Assembly: GCA_021737945.1 (NCBI GenBank) | Contig: JAIPCX010000001.1 | Span: 248,001-312,000, forward strand | Direction of reading: 5' to 3' | DNA: 64,000 nt | Origin: Polynucleobacter sp. | GTDB taxonomy: Bacteria > Pseudomonadota > Gammaproteobacteria > Burkholderiales > Burkholderiaceae_D | Shown: one piece after another, positions 36,104 through 46,143 of the stretch | Position numbering within the stretch: position 1 is the first letter of the stretch | How the letters are laid out: each line of letters opens with the position of its first letter | Program-made: the position numbers and the translations under genes | Notes under the pieces: model-generated | The model's database searches: none | Told to the model about the DNA's origin: nothing | What the model saw: the letters and a program-made list of their open reading frames with translations, nothing else

Positions 36104-36646
36104 TCAATCGTTCGAGGGTGCCTCTTGGCCCCAATCGATGAATTCAGGCTCCAGTCCCCGAGCGCGCATCCAGTCTGCCATGGCATAACCGGTCCCGGCG
36201 CGCCAGGGTTTGAGTTTTTCGGGTGCAATCAAGCGATACTCCACCAGCTCTGGTGAAAGACGAATCTCGCCCTCGGCCTGCACGTGGTACGCGATGATCA
36301 ACTCATTTTTACGCAGAAATTCATACACGCCGATCAACTCAATTTTGCTCGCTTGCAGACTGGTTTCTTCGTGCAGCTCGCGCGCGATGCCTTGCTCGGG
36401 TGTCTCACCGCGCTCCATAAAGCCAGTAATCAACGCAAAATTCTTTGGTCCCCAAGCCGCATTGCGAGCCAACAAAATTTTATTTTCGACTTCAACTAAA
36501 GCCGCGAGCACCGGTATGGGGTTATCCCAATGGGTCCAATGACCATCGGGACAAGCCAATCGCGCTTTTTCTCCATCTGCACCTGACTCACTGTCATGAC
36601 GCATCACCAGTTCACTGGCGCATACAGGGCAATAACGATAGTCCAT
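36104..36646 (-). CDS. NUDIX hydrolase with zinc ribbon (NADH pyrophosphatase-like)
   Basis: 180 residues. An N-terminal zinc ribbon (CPVC at 6-9, then CPDGHW) and NUDIX box GFMERGETPEQGIARELHEE plus TSL are seen. The ribbon-NUDIX arrangement is as in NudC, but it is shorter (NudC about 260) and lacks the SQPWPFPxS NADH motif, so a wider nucleotide-diphosphate substrate range is likely. Confidence 0.88.
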   Translation of the reverse strand: MDYRYCPVCASELVMRHDSESGADGEKARLACPDGHWTHWDNPIPVLAALVEVENKILLARNAAWGPKNFALITGFMERGETPEQGIARELHEETSLQASKIELIGVYEFLRKNELIIAYHVQAEGEIRLSPELVEYRLIAPEKLKPWRAGTGYAMADWMRARGLEPEFIDWGQEAPSND

Positions 36647-36716
36647 AAATTTATTTTTATAGTTTTAAATGGAGTAGCTTGGGTAGTTAAACGCTAAACC
36701 CTAAATCCTTAATTAC

Positions 36717-39347
36717 TTACTTACTCACTCGCTCACTCACCCACTGGCTCACCGCAGCCAACGCTGCCGGCAAACCCGAGGGATCGGTGCCACCCGCCTG
36801 CGCCATATCGGGACGACCGCCGCCTTTGCCACCCACGTGTTGAGCGACAAAATTAACTAAGTCACCGGCTTTTACTTTGGACGTTGAGTCAGCAGTCACG
36901 CCCGCAATCAAACTTACTTTACCGTCGCTCACCGAAGCCAGCACGATGGCTGCCGTTTTTAATTTATCTTTCATCTTATCCATCACGGCGCGCAGCGTAT
37001 TCACATCGGCGTTTTCTAGCGTCACTGCAAGGACTTTAATGCCGTGAATATCCACCGCCTGTGCCAATAAATCATCACCCTGCCCAGAAGCCATCTTCGC
37101 TTTGAGTGAAGCGAGTTCTTTCTCAAGTGCTTTAACTTGATCTTGTACCTGCGCGATGCGTTGCGTGATTTCTTCGGGTTGCACTTTGAGTGCCGTCGCT
37201 GCTTCATTCACGCGAGCGGCTAGCGATTGAACTAACGCCAACGCATGCTCACCCGTGACCGCTTCAACGCGGCGGATGCCCGCCGCAACGCCACCTTCAG
37301 AAACGATTTTGAATAAACCAATATCACCGGTACGGGTTACATGCGTGCCGCCACATAATTCAGTTGAGCTACCAATGCCAAGTACGCGCACTTGATCGCC
37401 GTATTTCTCTCCAAACAAAGCCATCGCTCCGGCTTTAATCGCTTCGTCATACGCCATCAACTCTGCATTGGTGGCATCGTTGTGCAGAATTTCGTGATTC
37501 ACCAAAGCTTCAACGCGACGAATTTCATCAGCGCTCAGCGGCGCGTTATGACTAAAATCGAAACGTGTTTTATCCGCATCAACCAACGAACCTTTTTGCA
37601 TCACGTGACCACCGAGCACCATACGCAAAGCCTTGTGCATTAGGTGAGTCGCTGAGTGATTGCGCATCGTGGACGCACGCACAGTAGTATTAACAGTCGC
37701 TGTTATCGCATCACCTACAGCGAGCTTACCCGTCGCTAATTTGCCGTGATGGCCAAACACATCCGGCTGTACTTTTTGTGTATCACTAACAGCAAAAGAG
37801 GCGGAGCTTGATTCAATCAGACCCACATCACCGGCTTGCCCGCCTGACTCCGCATAAAACGGTGAACGATCTAAAACGATAGTCGCTTCTTGACCAGCGG
37901 CGATATCATTTACCGATACACCACTCACATACAGAGCGAGTATCTTGGCTGTATCGGTAAGGTTGTCGTATCCGGTGAACTGCGTTTTAGGACCAGCGTA
38001 TTCAATCGCTGAGGCCATCTCAAATTTACCCGCAGCACGCGCCGTGGATTTTTGTTTTTCCATGGCTTCGTGAAAACCTGATTCATCTAGCGCAACATCA
38101 CGCTCGCGACAAATATCCGCTGTCAGATCTAATGGAAAACCAAAGGTGTCGTACAAAGTGAATGCTGTTTTTCCATCGAGCTGCCCCGGATTTTTCGCCA
38201 GCGCTGCCTCGAGGATTTTCATACCATTTTCCAAGGTCTCTCCAAAGCGCTCTTCTTCTTGCTTGAGCACTTTCGCTACGCGCTCAGCCGCTTCGGTCAA
38301 CTCGGGATAGGCCACACCCATTTCACTGACTAAATCAGGAATCAATTTATAAAAGAATGGTTTTTTCTGGCCCAGCTTATTGCCATGTCGCAGAGCGCGT
38401 CGAATAATTCTGCGCAACACATACGCACGACCCTCACTACCGGGCACCACACCATCCACCACTAAAAAAGCACAAGCGCGAATGTGATCAGCGATGACTC
38501 GCAATGAATTATTGGCTAAATCTTTTGCGCCTGTTTCACGTGCAGCGGCTTTGATCAGTCGCTGAAACAGATCGATCTCGTAATTACTATGGACGTGCTG
38601 AAGTATCGCTGCTAAACGCTCCAAACCCATACCTGTATCAACGCAGGGCGCTGGTAATGGCGTTAGCGTCGCTTCACCCGTCGCAGGATCGATTTGACGA
38701 TCAAACTGCATGAACACATTGTTCCAAATTTCAATGTAGCGATCACCATCCTCCCCTGCGCTACCGGGTGGTCCGCCCCAAATATCTGGGCCGTGATCAA
38801 AGAAGATTTCTGAACACGGGCCGCACGGTCCCGTATCAGCCATCTGCCAAAAATTATCGGACGCGTACGGCGCGCCCTTATTGTCACCAATACGAATGAC
38901 ACGCTCAGGTGGCAAACCAATGTCTTTCACCCAAATGTCATACGCTTCATCATCGGTGTGATAAACGGTGGCCCAGAGTTTTTCTGCGGGCAAGCCATAA
39001 ACTTTGGTTAATAGTTCAAATGACCAAATCAGTGAATCGCGTTTGAAATAATCACCAAACGACCAATTACCCAGCATTTCAAAAAAGGTGTGGTGACGCG
39101 CGGTGTACCCAACATTCTCAAGATCGTTATGCTTGCCGCCCGCACGCAGGCAGCGCTGAACAGAGGTCGCTCGCACGTAATCTCGTTTTTCCGAACCAAG
39201 AAAAACATCCTTAAATTGCACCATGCCTGAATTAGTGAACAACAAGGTGGGATCATTGCCTGGCACCAGACTGGATGACCTAACGACGCTGTGCGCTTTA
39301 GAGGCATAAAAGGAGAGAAATTTTTCGCGAATGTCGGACGAGTTCAT
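36717..39347 (-). CDS. alaS: Alanyl-tRNA synthetase
   Basis: About 876 residues from ATG 39347 ([20 protein letters not shown]). Class II catalytic core with [18 protein letters not shown]-like motif, editing domain zinc ligands in [14 protein letters not shown] and [18 protein letters not shown], and a C-Ala domain ending in [15 protein letters not shown]. It has full usual length. No riboswitch seen upstream. Confidence 0.97.
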   Translation of the reverse strand: MNSSDIREKFLSFYASKAHSVVRSSSLVPGNDPTLLFTNSGMVQFKDVFLGSEKRDYVRATSVQRCLRAGGKHNDLENVGYTARHHTFFEMLGNWSFGDYFKRDSLIWSFELLTKVYGLPAEKLWATVYHTDDEAYDIWVKDIGLPPERVIRIGDNKGAPYASDNFWQMADTGPCGPCSEIFFDHGPDIWGGPPGSAGEDGDRYIEIWNNVFMQFDRQIDPATGEATLTPLPAPCVDTGMGLERLAAILQHVHSNYEIDLFQRLIKAAARETGAKDLANNSLRVIADHIRACAFLVVDGVVPGSEGRAYVLRRIIRRALRHGNKLGQKKPFFYKLIPDLVSEMGVAYPELTEAAERVAKVLKQEEERFGETLENGMKILEAALAKNPGQLDGKTAFTLYDTFGFPLDLTADICRERDVALDESGFHEAMEKQKSTARAAGKFEMASAIEYAGPKTQFTGYDNLTDTAKILALYVSGVSVNDIAAGQEATIVLDRSPFYAESGGQAGDVGLIESSSASFAVSDTQKVQPDVFGHHGKLATGKLAVGDAITATVNTTVRASTMRNHSATHLMHKALRMVLGGHVMQKGSLVDADKTRFDFSHNAPLSADEIRRVEALVNHEILHNDATNAELMAYDEAIKAGAMALFGEKYGDQVRVLGIGSSTELCGGTHVTRTGDIGLFKIVSEGGVAAGIRRVEAVTGEHALALVQSLAARVNEAATALKVQPEEITQRIAQVQDQVKALEKELASLKAKMASGQGDDLLAQAVDIHGIKVLAVTLENADVNTLRAVMDKMKDKLKTAAIVLASVSDGKVSLIAGVTADSTSKVKAGDLVNFVAQHVGGKGGGRPDMAQAGGTDPSGLPAALAAVSQWVSERVSK

Positions 39348-39513
39348 GGGGACGTTTTGGCGCAATTTTTAGCCTGCGAATAGAAGGGTTGCAGGACTCT
39401 AGGAATGACGTTGATTATACGTGAAGCCCACTCTGCAGACTAAGCCAGCAGCTGCTTGCCTTTAACTACCTTGCCGAAAAATTAATGAATTTCGATCAGA
39501 TGTGAAATGAATT

Positions 39514-40260
39514 TTAGTGAATGTATCGGTGATCGAAAAAATCCGGGGCTATTAGGTCTAGCCGGTCGGTGCAGAGTGCGTCCACGCCCGCATCAAACAA
39601 TACTCGCGCCTGATTAGGGTCATTCACGGTGTAGCAAAGTAGCTTAATGCCTTCAGCCTTCAGCGCTTTAATAGTTGAGGAAGATAAGCTCTTTGCGTTG
39701 GCATGAATCGTATCGGAGTCCAGCATCGCCAAGGTTTGCCGCCAGTCATCCGGCACAGTATCGACCAACCACGCACGCGGTGTAGACGGGGCCACTTGCT
39801 GAACAACCTGCAGCGCCTCCAGCGAAAAAGAGGACAACAGCACACTTCCCGCCGGAAGTACGGCACAAAACTGTGCCACTAACTCAGCGGTGTGGGTTTC
39901 GTGGCCGGGTACGGGTTTGATTTCAACGTTCATAAAAATACCTGAGCTAACGCAATATCGGGCGGCCTCAGCAAATAAGGGGACGCGTTCGCCTGCAAAG
40001 TCGGCTGAAAACCAAGTGCCAGCATCCATTGCCAGCAAATCGCTCACATTCAGGTTGCCAATACTGCCTGCTCCAGCCACCGTTCGGCCCAAATAGTCAT
40101 CATGCATCAAGATCAGGCCCTCATCGCGAGTGGCCATAACATCAAACTCCACGCCACGAAAACCCATTTCATAGCCTTTACGCAAGGCGACCATCGTATT
40201 TTCTGGCGCAATAACGCCTCCCCCACGGTGCGCCAATACTCTTGGATATGTCCACATCAA
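39514..40260 (-). CDS. ugpQ: Glycerophosphodiester phosphodiesterase, cytoplasmic type
   Basis: 248 residues. Active-site motifs are LAHRGGGVIAPENTM, GVEFDVMATRDEGLILMHDD and NVEIKPVPG, then YTVNDPNQARVLFDAGVDALCTD. It hydrolyses glycerophosphodiesters to glycerol-3-phosphate. No signal peptide. It is divergent from glnS with about 80 bp between. Confidence 0.93.
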   Translation of the reverse strand: MMWTYPRVLAHRGGGVIAPENTMVALRKGYEMGFRGVEFDVMATRDEGLILMHDDYLGRTVAGAGSIGNLNVSDLLAMDAGTWFSADFAGERVPLFAEAARYCVSSGIFMNVEIKPVPGHETHTAELVAQFCAVLPAGSVLLSSFSLEALQVVQQVAPSTPRAWLVDTVPDDWRQTLAMLDSDTIHANAKSLSSSTIKALKAEGIKLLCYTVNDPNQARVLFDAGVDALCTDRLDLIAPDFFDHRYIH

Positions 40261-40343
40261 GCTCGCTCCTCTGCTTACTCATGCACTGATTGTAGGCTAC
40301 GGTAAAATCGCGCATTGATTTCTTTGTATTGGCTTCCACATCC

Positions 40344-42083
40344 ATGGGCAATGACAGTAACAACGGCGCACTCAACGCGCCGTCCAATTTTTTGCGCGGC
40401 ATTATCGATGCCGATACCGCAAGCGGCAAATATGCCCATCGGACCGATGCACAGGGCAAGCCACTGCCACAGGTAATTACCCGCTTTCCGCCCGAGCCGA
40501 ATGGTTATCTTCATATCGGACATGCAAAATCGATTTGCCTCAATTTTGGTTTAGCGCGTGATTACCAAGGCCGCTGTCACCTGCGTTTTGATGACACCAA
40601 CCCGGCCAAGGAAGATCAGGAATACGTCGACACCATCATCGACACCGTGGAATGGTTAGGTTTTACATGGCAAGACTCGAGGGACCATCACCAATATTTT
40701 GCCAGCGACTATTTCGATCAACTGTACGCCATGGCCGAATGGTTAGTGACGGCTAATCACGCCTATGTGGATAGTCAAAGCGCTGAAGAGATGGCAGCGA
40801 ATCGAGGTAATTTTAGTGAGCCGGGTAAAAATTCGCGCTTTCGCGATCGCCCTGCCGCTGAGTCGCTCGATTTACTGCGTCGCATGAAAGCCGGCGAGTT
40901 CAAGGATGGTGAACATATCTTGCGCGCAAAAATTGATATGGCTTCGCCCAACATGAATATGCGTGATCCGGCTATTTACCGAATTCGACATGCGCATCAT
41001 CACCGCACGGGTGACAAGTGGTGCATCTATCCTATGTACGACTATGCGCATCCTATATCAGACGCGATAGAAAACATTACTCACTCGATTTGCACACTTG
41101 AGTTTCAAGATCATCGCCCATTCTATGATTGGATACTTGAGCGCTTAGCTGAAGGCGGCTTCTTTAAAAAGCCACTTCCGCATCAATATGAATTTGCGCG
41201 ACTGAATCTAACCTACGCCATCACCAGCAAACGCAAACTGCTGCAACTGGTTGAAGAAAAAATTGTTGATAGCTGGGATGATCCGCGTATGCCAACGATT
41301 GTTGGTATTCGCCGCCGCGGTTACACACCCGAATCTATTCAACTGTTTGCCGAGCGTATTGGGGTTGCGAAGGCCGATAGCTGGATAGACATGAGCATTC
41401 TTGAAGGTGCGTTGCGTGATGATCTAGATGCAAAAGCGGCGCGCACCGTCGCGGTACTGAATCCGCTGAAACTGATCATCGATAATTATCCCGAGGGTCA
41501 AACGGAAGCATGCTCTGCTCCGATTCATCCGCATCATCCTGAACGAGGACATCGCGCGTTTCCTATTAGTCGCGAGCTGTGGATAGAACAGGAAGATTTT
41601 ATGGAAGTGCCGGAGAAAGGCTACTTCCGTCTTTTCCCCGGTAGCAAAGTCCGTTTGCGTTATGGCTTTGTGATTGAATGCACAGGCTGCGATAAAGACG
41701 CTGCTGGTAAGGTCATTGCGGTTCATTGTAATTACTACCCCGATAGTAAGAGCGGTACTGAAGGCTCAGCAAATTACAAGGTCAAAGGAAATATTCACTG
41801 GGTATCCGCCGCTCATGCGGTATCGGCCGAAGTGCGAATGTATGATCGACTATTCACCGATGCGCATCCGGATGCAGGTGGTAAGGATTTCAAACAAGCG
41901 CTGAATCCGAATTCGAAATCAGTCATTACCGCGTACCTAGAAGCGGGTGCCGATAAAGCAGTACCCGATGAGAAATTTCAATTCGAACGCCATGGCTATT
42001 TTGTCGCCGATCGCGTTGACTCAAAGCCTGGTCAACCTGTTTTTAATCGTATCGTCACACTCCGCGATAGCTGGGGCAAATAA
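40344..42083 (+). CDS. glnS: Glutaminyl-tRNA synthetase
   Basis: About 579 residues from ATG 40344 (MGNDSNNGAL). Class I motifs: PPEPNGYLHIGHAKS near residue 48 and the KMSKS-equivalent in AITSKRKLLQ. C-terminal beta-barrel anticodon domains are complete. Direct GlnRS use is typical of gamma- and betaproteobacteria. A TTG start 15 bp upstream is possible but less likely. Confidence 0.97.
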   Translation: MGNDSNNGALNAPSNFLRGIIDADTASGKYAHRTDAQGKPLPQVITRFPPEPNGYLHIGHAKSICLNFGLARDYQGRCHLRFDDTNPAKEDQEYVDTIIDTVEWLGFTWQDSRDHHQYFASDYFDQLYAMAEWLVTANHAYVDSQSAEEMAANRGNFSEPGKNSRFRDRPAAESLDLLRRMKAGEFKDGEHILRAKIDMASPNMNMRDPAIYRIRHAHHHRTGDKWCIYPMYDYAHPISDAIENITHSICTLEFQDHRPFYDWILERLAEGGFFKKPLPHQYEFARLNLTYAITSKRKLLQLVEEKIVDSWDDPRMPTIVGIRRRGYTPESIQLFAERIGVAKADSWIDMSILEGALRDDLDAKAARTVAVLNPLKLIIDNYPEGQTEACSAPIHPHHPERGHRAFPISRELWIEQEDFMEVPEKGYFRLFPGSKVRLRYGFVIECTGCDKDAAGKVIAVHCNYYPDSKSGTEGSANYKVKGNIHWVSAAHAVSAEVRMYDRLFTDAHPDAGGKDFKQALNPNSKSVITAYLEAGADKAVPDEKFQFERHGYFVADRVDSKPGQPVFNRIVTLRDSWGK

Positions 42084-42094
42084 GCTCCACACTC

Positions 42095-43513
42095 ATGAAC
42101 TTTGAAAAATTAGTTTTCGTCGACCTGGAAACAACTGGCGCCAACGCAACGGTTGATCGCATCACTGAAATAGGATTAGTCGAGGTCGATGCCCATGGCA
42201 ATGCGACTCACTGGTCTAGCTTGGTGAATCCGGGCACGTCCATCCCCGCATTCATTCAACAACTAACGGGCATTAGTAACGAGATGGTGCGTGAAGCACC
42301 GACGTTTGCATCGCTCGCTAAAGACTTATACGAGCGACTGCAAGGTGCTTTATTCATCGCACATAACGCACGCTTTGATTATGGTTTTTTGCGCAATGAA
42401 TTTACTGAAGCCGGTTATGCGTTTCGCTCGGATGTGCTGTGTACCGTTAAGCTCTCTCGCAAACTTTTCCCAGAACACAATCGTCACAATCTCGACGCAT
42501 TAATTTCACGCCACGACTTAAAAGCACAGGCACGTCACCGAGCGCTAGCCGATGCGGATCTGTTGTGGCAGCTGTGGCAAAAACTTCGTAGTGAGCTAGC
42601 AGCCGAAGTCCTTGACGAGGCGGTGCAGCTGCTACTGCAAAAACCCTCGCTGCCCTCGCATCTCCCCCCCGATGTACTCGATGATTGCCCCGACACACCG
42701 GGCGTTTATCTTTTCTATGGTGAGAACGGTATCCCACTGTATGTAGGAAAAAGTGTACGCCTGCGTCAACGAGTGATGTCGCACTTCAGCTCGGATCACA
42801 AACTCTATAAAGACATGCGTTTATCGCAGCAGCTGCATCGCATTGAATGGCGCGAAACCGCCGGTGAAATTGGTGCGCTGCTGCTAGAAGCCCAACTAGT
42901 CAAGCAACTACAGCCTATCCATAATCGAACCCTTAGACGTCAAGATGATTTGTGTGCCTGGCGCTTGAATGAGGATGCGCAAGGTCGCACCTATCCAACG
43001 CTAAGCTTTGCTAATGACGGCGATTTCGGACGTGTCGATCGTATGTATGGTTTGTTTAGCTCTAAGCGTAAAGCCGAAACGGTGATGCGCCAGTTAGCTG
43101 AAACCCACCAACTCTGTATGGTGCATCTGGGCCTTGAGGCCGCGAATAAAACCAACAAAGCCTGTTTTGCTTTGCAGCTCAATCGCTGCAAGGGCGTTTG
43201 TGTGGGCAAAGAAGACCCTTCTTTCCACCGCGCCCGACTAGAAGCCGCTTTGGCACAACTGCATGTAAAAACTTGGCCTTATGCCAGCGCTGTCGGATTG
43301 ATAGAAAGTACCGCCACTAAAACCGACATACATCTCGTAAATAATTGGTGCTATATGGGCACTGCACAATCTGAAGAAGCCTTGTGGAACTTACTAGACG
43401 AATCACCAAGTGAGCCAATTTTCGATATGGATACTTACAAAATTCTCAGTAAAGCTCTGTTAAAAGGACAACTTCAGATCAAAGAATTGCGCAACGCAAC
43501 CAAAGATCATTGA
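42095..43513 (+). CDS. DEDDh exonuclease / GIY-YIG nuclease fusion
   Basis: 472 residues. Residues 1-170 are a DnaQ-type 3'-5' exonuclease: FVDLETTGAN (Exo I), HNARFDYGFLRNEF (Exo II) and HRALADADL (Exo III, DEDDh). Residues about 200-300 are a UvrC-like GIY-YIG nuclease: GVYLFYGENGIPLYVGKSVRLRQR (split as GVYLFYG and PLYVGKS) with the Glu in EAQLVKQLQPIHN. The remainder resembles the UvrC/Cho tail with Cys residues NRCKGVCVG. A repair role is inferred. It starts 11 bp after glnS. Confidence 0.88.
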   Translation: MNFEKLVFVDLETTGANATVDRITEIGLVEVDAHGNATHWSSLVNPGTSIPAFIQQLTGISNEMVREAPTFASLAKDLYERLQGALFIAHNARFDYGFLRNEFTEAGYAFRSDVLCTVKLSRKLFPEHNRHNLDALISRHDLKAQARHRALADADLLWQLWQKLRSELAAEVLDEAVQLLLQKPSLPSHLPPDVLDDCPDTPGVYLFYGENGIPLYVGKSVRLRQRVMSHFSSDHKLYKDMRLSQQLHRIEWRETAGEIGALLLEAQLVKQLQPIHNRTLRRQDDLCAWRLNEDAQGRTYPTLSFANDGDFGRVDRMYGLFSSKRKAETVMRQLAETHQLCMVHLGLEAANKTNKACFALQLNRCKGVCVGKEDPSFHRARLEAALAQLHVKTWPYASAVGLIESTATKTDIHLVNNWCYMGTAQSEEALWNLLDESPSEPIFDMDTYKILSKALLKGQLQIKELRNATKDH

Positions 43514-43885
43514 TTTCACTACGATTTCGAATTGATAACCTCTTGATCAAATCAATTTAAAAAATCTGTTTTCTCCTCCGAAAATTCCTTCCGCTTGATG
43601 AATATCAAGAGCTATCATTAACGCATAACTGTTCGGTCTTCAGCGCAAATTGCCTTTTAATGGATAAGCAAATCCATCGCTTGGCTATATTGATCTCGAA
43701 AGACGTGCGTATATGAAGGTGCATTGAGCGACATCAATAGTCCGGTGATGCTCGTCGTTAAGCTAGTCCGCTTTGCAAATTTACAGCGCCTGATTTGGGA
43801 GAAGCTGATTGATTGCGAAACACCTGGTATTTATTTAATCAGTGCTTCCATAACTGAACAGCTTGATCAAGACCGGAGAAAACCT
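43514..43885. other. Gene-free interval upstream of phaA
   Basis: About 370 bp of AT-rich DNA with no supported gene. It contains the FNR/ANR-like palindrome (separate entry), the TTGAT-CAA-ATCAA sequence at 43543-43555 with a three-base spacer, and presumably the phaAB promoter. A frame running from 43724 into phaA has no family match before 43886. Confidence 0.5.
43594..43609. promoter_or_regulatory. FNR/ANR/DNR-type palindrome upstream of phaAB
   Basis: CTTGAT-GAAT-ATCAAG is a perfect palindrome with the exact consensus TTGAT-N4-ATCAA. It lies about 280 bp before phaA. If functional it would link polyhydroxybutyrate synthesis to low oxygen or nitrogen oxides. The distance to the start codon is long, so a long leader or a promoter near the box is needed. 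Confidence 0.6.
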
Positions 43886-45061
43886 ATGAATGAAGTCGTC
43901 ATCGTCGCAGCCAGTAGAACCCCCGTAGGTAAATTTGGTGGAACACTCGCTAAGATTGCCGCTTCAGAATTAGGTGCTCATGTCATCAAAGGCTTAATGC
44001 AAAAAACCGGCATTGATGCCAAGCTGATTAATGAAGTTATTTTGGGTCAGGTACTGACCGCTGGTGTGGGCCAGAATGCGGCACGTCAGGCAGTGATTAA
44101 AAGCGGCCTACCTGATAGCGTTCCAGGTATCACCATCAATAAAGTGTGCGGCAGCGGTCTTAAAGCCACCCACTTAGCCGCTCAAGCAATTCGTTGTGGT
44201 GATGCCGACATCATCATTGCGGGTGGCCAAGAAAACATGAGCGCCTCGCCGCATGTTTTAAATAATTCTCGCGATGGTTTTCGCATGGGTGATGCGAAGC
44301 TCGTTGATACGATGATTGTGGATGGTTTATGGGACGTCTATAACCAATACCACATGGGTATCACCGCAGAAAACGTAGCGAAAAAATTTAACATCTCACG
44401 CACTGAACAAGATGAGTTTGCGCTCGCCTCCCAAAATAAAGCAGAAGCTGCACAAAAGGCGGGCAAATTTAAGGATGAAATTTTACCGGTAGAGATCACC
44501 AGCAAAAAAGGCAGTACATTGTTCGATAGCGACGAATACATCAAACATGGCAGCACACTCGATGGTTTGTCGTCATTGCGCCCAGCATTTTCTAAAGACG
44601 GCTCAGTCACAGCAGGCAATGCTTCAGGTCTGAACGATGGCGCCGCTGCTGTGATACTGATGAGCGCGCAAAAAGCCAGCGATCTCGGTTTGAAACCACT
44701 CGCGAAAATACGCGCTTACTCTTCTGCAGGTATTGACCCTAGCATTATGGGTATGGGTCCTGTATCAGCCAGCCAGCTCTGCTTAAAAAAAGCAGGTTGG
44801 ACTCATAACGATTTAGATTTAATGGAAATTAACGAAGCCTTCGCTGCTCAAGCGATTGCAGTTAACAAAGAGATGGGTTGGGATACCAGCAAAATTAATG
44901 TGAATGGCGGAGCGATTGCCATCGGTCATCCGATTGGTGCGTCGGGCTGCCGCATTCTGGTGACCTTGCTACACGAAATGATACGACGCGATGCGAAGCG
45001 CGGCCTCGCCAGTCTCTGTATTGGTGGCGGCATGGGCGTGGCGCTCGCCATTGAACGTTAA
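43886..45061 (+). CDS. phaA: Acetyl-CoA acetyltransferase (beta-ketothiolase)
   Basis: 391 residues from ATG 43886 ([19 protein letters not shown]), with GGAG eight bases upstream. Catalytic C88 in [16 protein letters not shown], His in [11 protein letters not shown], and the second Cys in SLCIGGGMG are all present. Condenses two acetyl-CoA to acetoacetyl-CoA. Followed by phaB, so the pair feeds polyhydroxybutyrate synthesis; the synthase phaC is not in the window. Confidence 0.95.
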   Translation: MNEVVIVAASRTPVGKFGGTLAKIAASELGAHVIKGLMQKTGIDAKLINEVILGQVLTAGVGQNAARQAVIKSGLPDSVPGITINKVCGSGLKATHLAAQAIRCGDADIIIAGGQENMSASPHVLNNSRDGFRMGDAKLVDTMIVDGLWDVYNQYHMGITAENVAKKFNISRTEQDEFALASQNKAEAAQKAGKFKDEILPVEITSKKGSTLFDSDEYIKHGSTLDGLSSLRPAFSKDGSVTAGNASGLNDGAAAVILMSAQKASDLGLKPLAKIRAYSSAGIDPSIMGMGPVSASQLCLKKAGWTHNDLDLMEINEAFAAQAIAVNKEMGWDTSKINVNGGAIAIGHPIGASGCRILVTLLHEMIRRDAKRGLASLCIGGGMGVALAIER

Positions 45062-45127
45062 AGCATTGCTACTGCACTATATACACAGCCTATAAAAACA
45101 AATAACTTTAGATAAACAGGAGCAGAC

Positions 45128-45868
45128 ATGAGCAGAATTACTTTAGTCACTGGCGGTATGGGCGGCCTCGGCGAGGCTATTTGCATGAAGATGGCTGACA
45201 TGGGATATGAAGTAGCAACGACCTACTCACCCGGCAATAGCAAAGTCACTGCCTGGCTAGCCGAAATGAAAGAGAAGGGCTATACCTTCCGCGCTTATCC
45301 ATGCGATGTAGCTAGCTTTGAATCAGCACAAGAATGTATTGCGAAAGTCGTCAAGGATATGGGCCCGGTTGATGTGCTGGTTAACAATGCTGGCATTACG
45401 CGCGACATGACCTTCAAAAAAATGGATTCAACTAATTGGGATTTAGTGATGAAGACCAATCTTGATTCCGTCTTCAATATGACGAAACCTGTTTGCGATG
45501 GGATGACGGATCGCGGTTGGGGACGCATCATCAACATCTCCTCCGTTAACGGACAAAAAGGCGCTTTTGGTCAAACCAACTATTCCGCAGCCAAAGCAGG
45601 TATGCATGGATTTAGCAAAGCATTAGCGCTGGAAGTTGCTCGTAAAGGCGTCACCGTGAACACTATCTCACCGGGTTACATCGGAACAAAAATGGTGACG
45701 GCGATTGCACCCGAGGTCTTGGAATCAAAAATTCTTCCGCAAATTCCTATGGGGCGATTAGGCAAACCTGAAGAAGTCGCCGGCTTAGTGGCGTATCTCG
45801 CCTCCGATGAAGCGGCGTTTTTGACGGGTGCAAATATCGCGATTAATGGCGGTCAGCACATGCAGTAA
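45128..45868 (+). CDS. phaB: Acetoacetyl-CoA reductase
   Basis: 246 residues. SDR features: VTGGMGGLGEAI, NNAGITRD, and the catalytic SSVNGQKGAFGQTNYSAAK segment (Ser, Tyr and Lys). The C-terminus FLTGANIAINGGQHMQ is the PhaB type. NADPH-dependent reduction to (R)-3-hydroxybutyryl-CoA. AGGAG lies upstream. Confidence 0.95.
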   Translation: MSRITLVTGGMGGLGEAICMKMADMGYEVATTYSPGNSKVTAWLAEMKEKGYTFRAYPCDVASFESAQECIAKVVKDMGPVDVLVNNAGITRDMTFKKMDSTNWDLVMKTNLDSVFNMTKPVCDGMTDRGWGRIINISSVNGQKGAFGQTNYSAAKAGMHGFSKALALEVARKGVTVNTISPGYIGTKMVTAIAPEVLESKILPQIPMGRLGKPEEVAGLVAYLASDEAAFLTGANIAINGGQHMQ

Positions 45869-45917
45869 GCATCGTAACTATCAGAGATGATTTTAATTCT
45901 GGTAGAATTCCGCTCCT

Positions 45918-46002
45918 GCCTCGGTGGTGGAACTGGTAGACGCGCCGGACTCAAAATCCGGTTCCGAAAGGAGTGACGGTTCGATTCCGTCCCGAGGCAC
46001 CA
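45918..46002 (+). tRNA. tRNA-Leu (anticodon CAA)
   Basis: An 85-base tRNA with acceptor GCCTCGG/CCGAGGC, discriminator A and encoded CCA. The anticodon stem CCGGA/TCCGG encloses CTCAAAA, giving anticodon CAA (UUG codons). The long variable arm fits class II tRNA-Leu; the T loop is GTTCGATTCC-like. Confidence 0.97.
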
Positions 46003-46020
46003 AATCGTAGGATTTCAAAT

Positions 46021-46052
46021 CAAGCTCCCTTTATGGGGGCTTGTTTGTTTTT
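46021..46052 (+). terminator. Rho-independent terminator after tRNA-Leu
   Basis: CAAGCTCCC (46021-46029) and GGGGGCTTG (46035-46043) form a nine-pair stem with one G-T wobble, followed by TTTGTTTTT. It ends the tRNA transcript. Confidence 0.85.
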
Positions 46053-46143
46053 AAGCGTTGATTTTTAGGCGGCGTTTTAGCCGTCTAGAAATGAATGACG
46101 GGAGTTGCGAAGATAAGCTCTCTTGGCAAGTGACCAGACTACA

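Noticed and set aside
43724-43885. N-terminal extension of phaA by 54 residues
   Set aside because: No thiolase has it, and the ribosome site and usual N-terminus fit ATG 43886.
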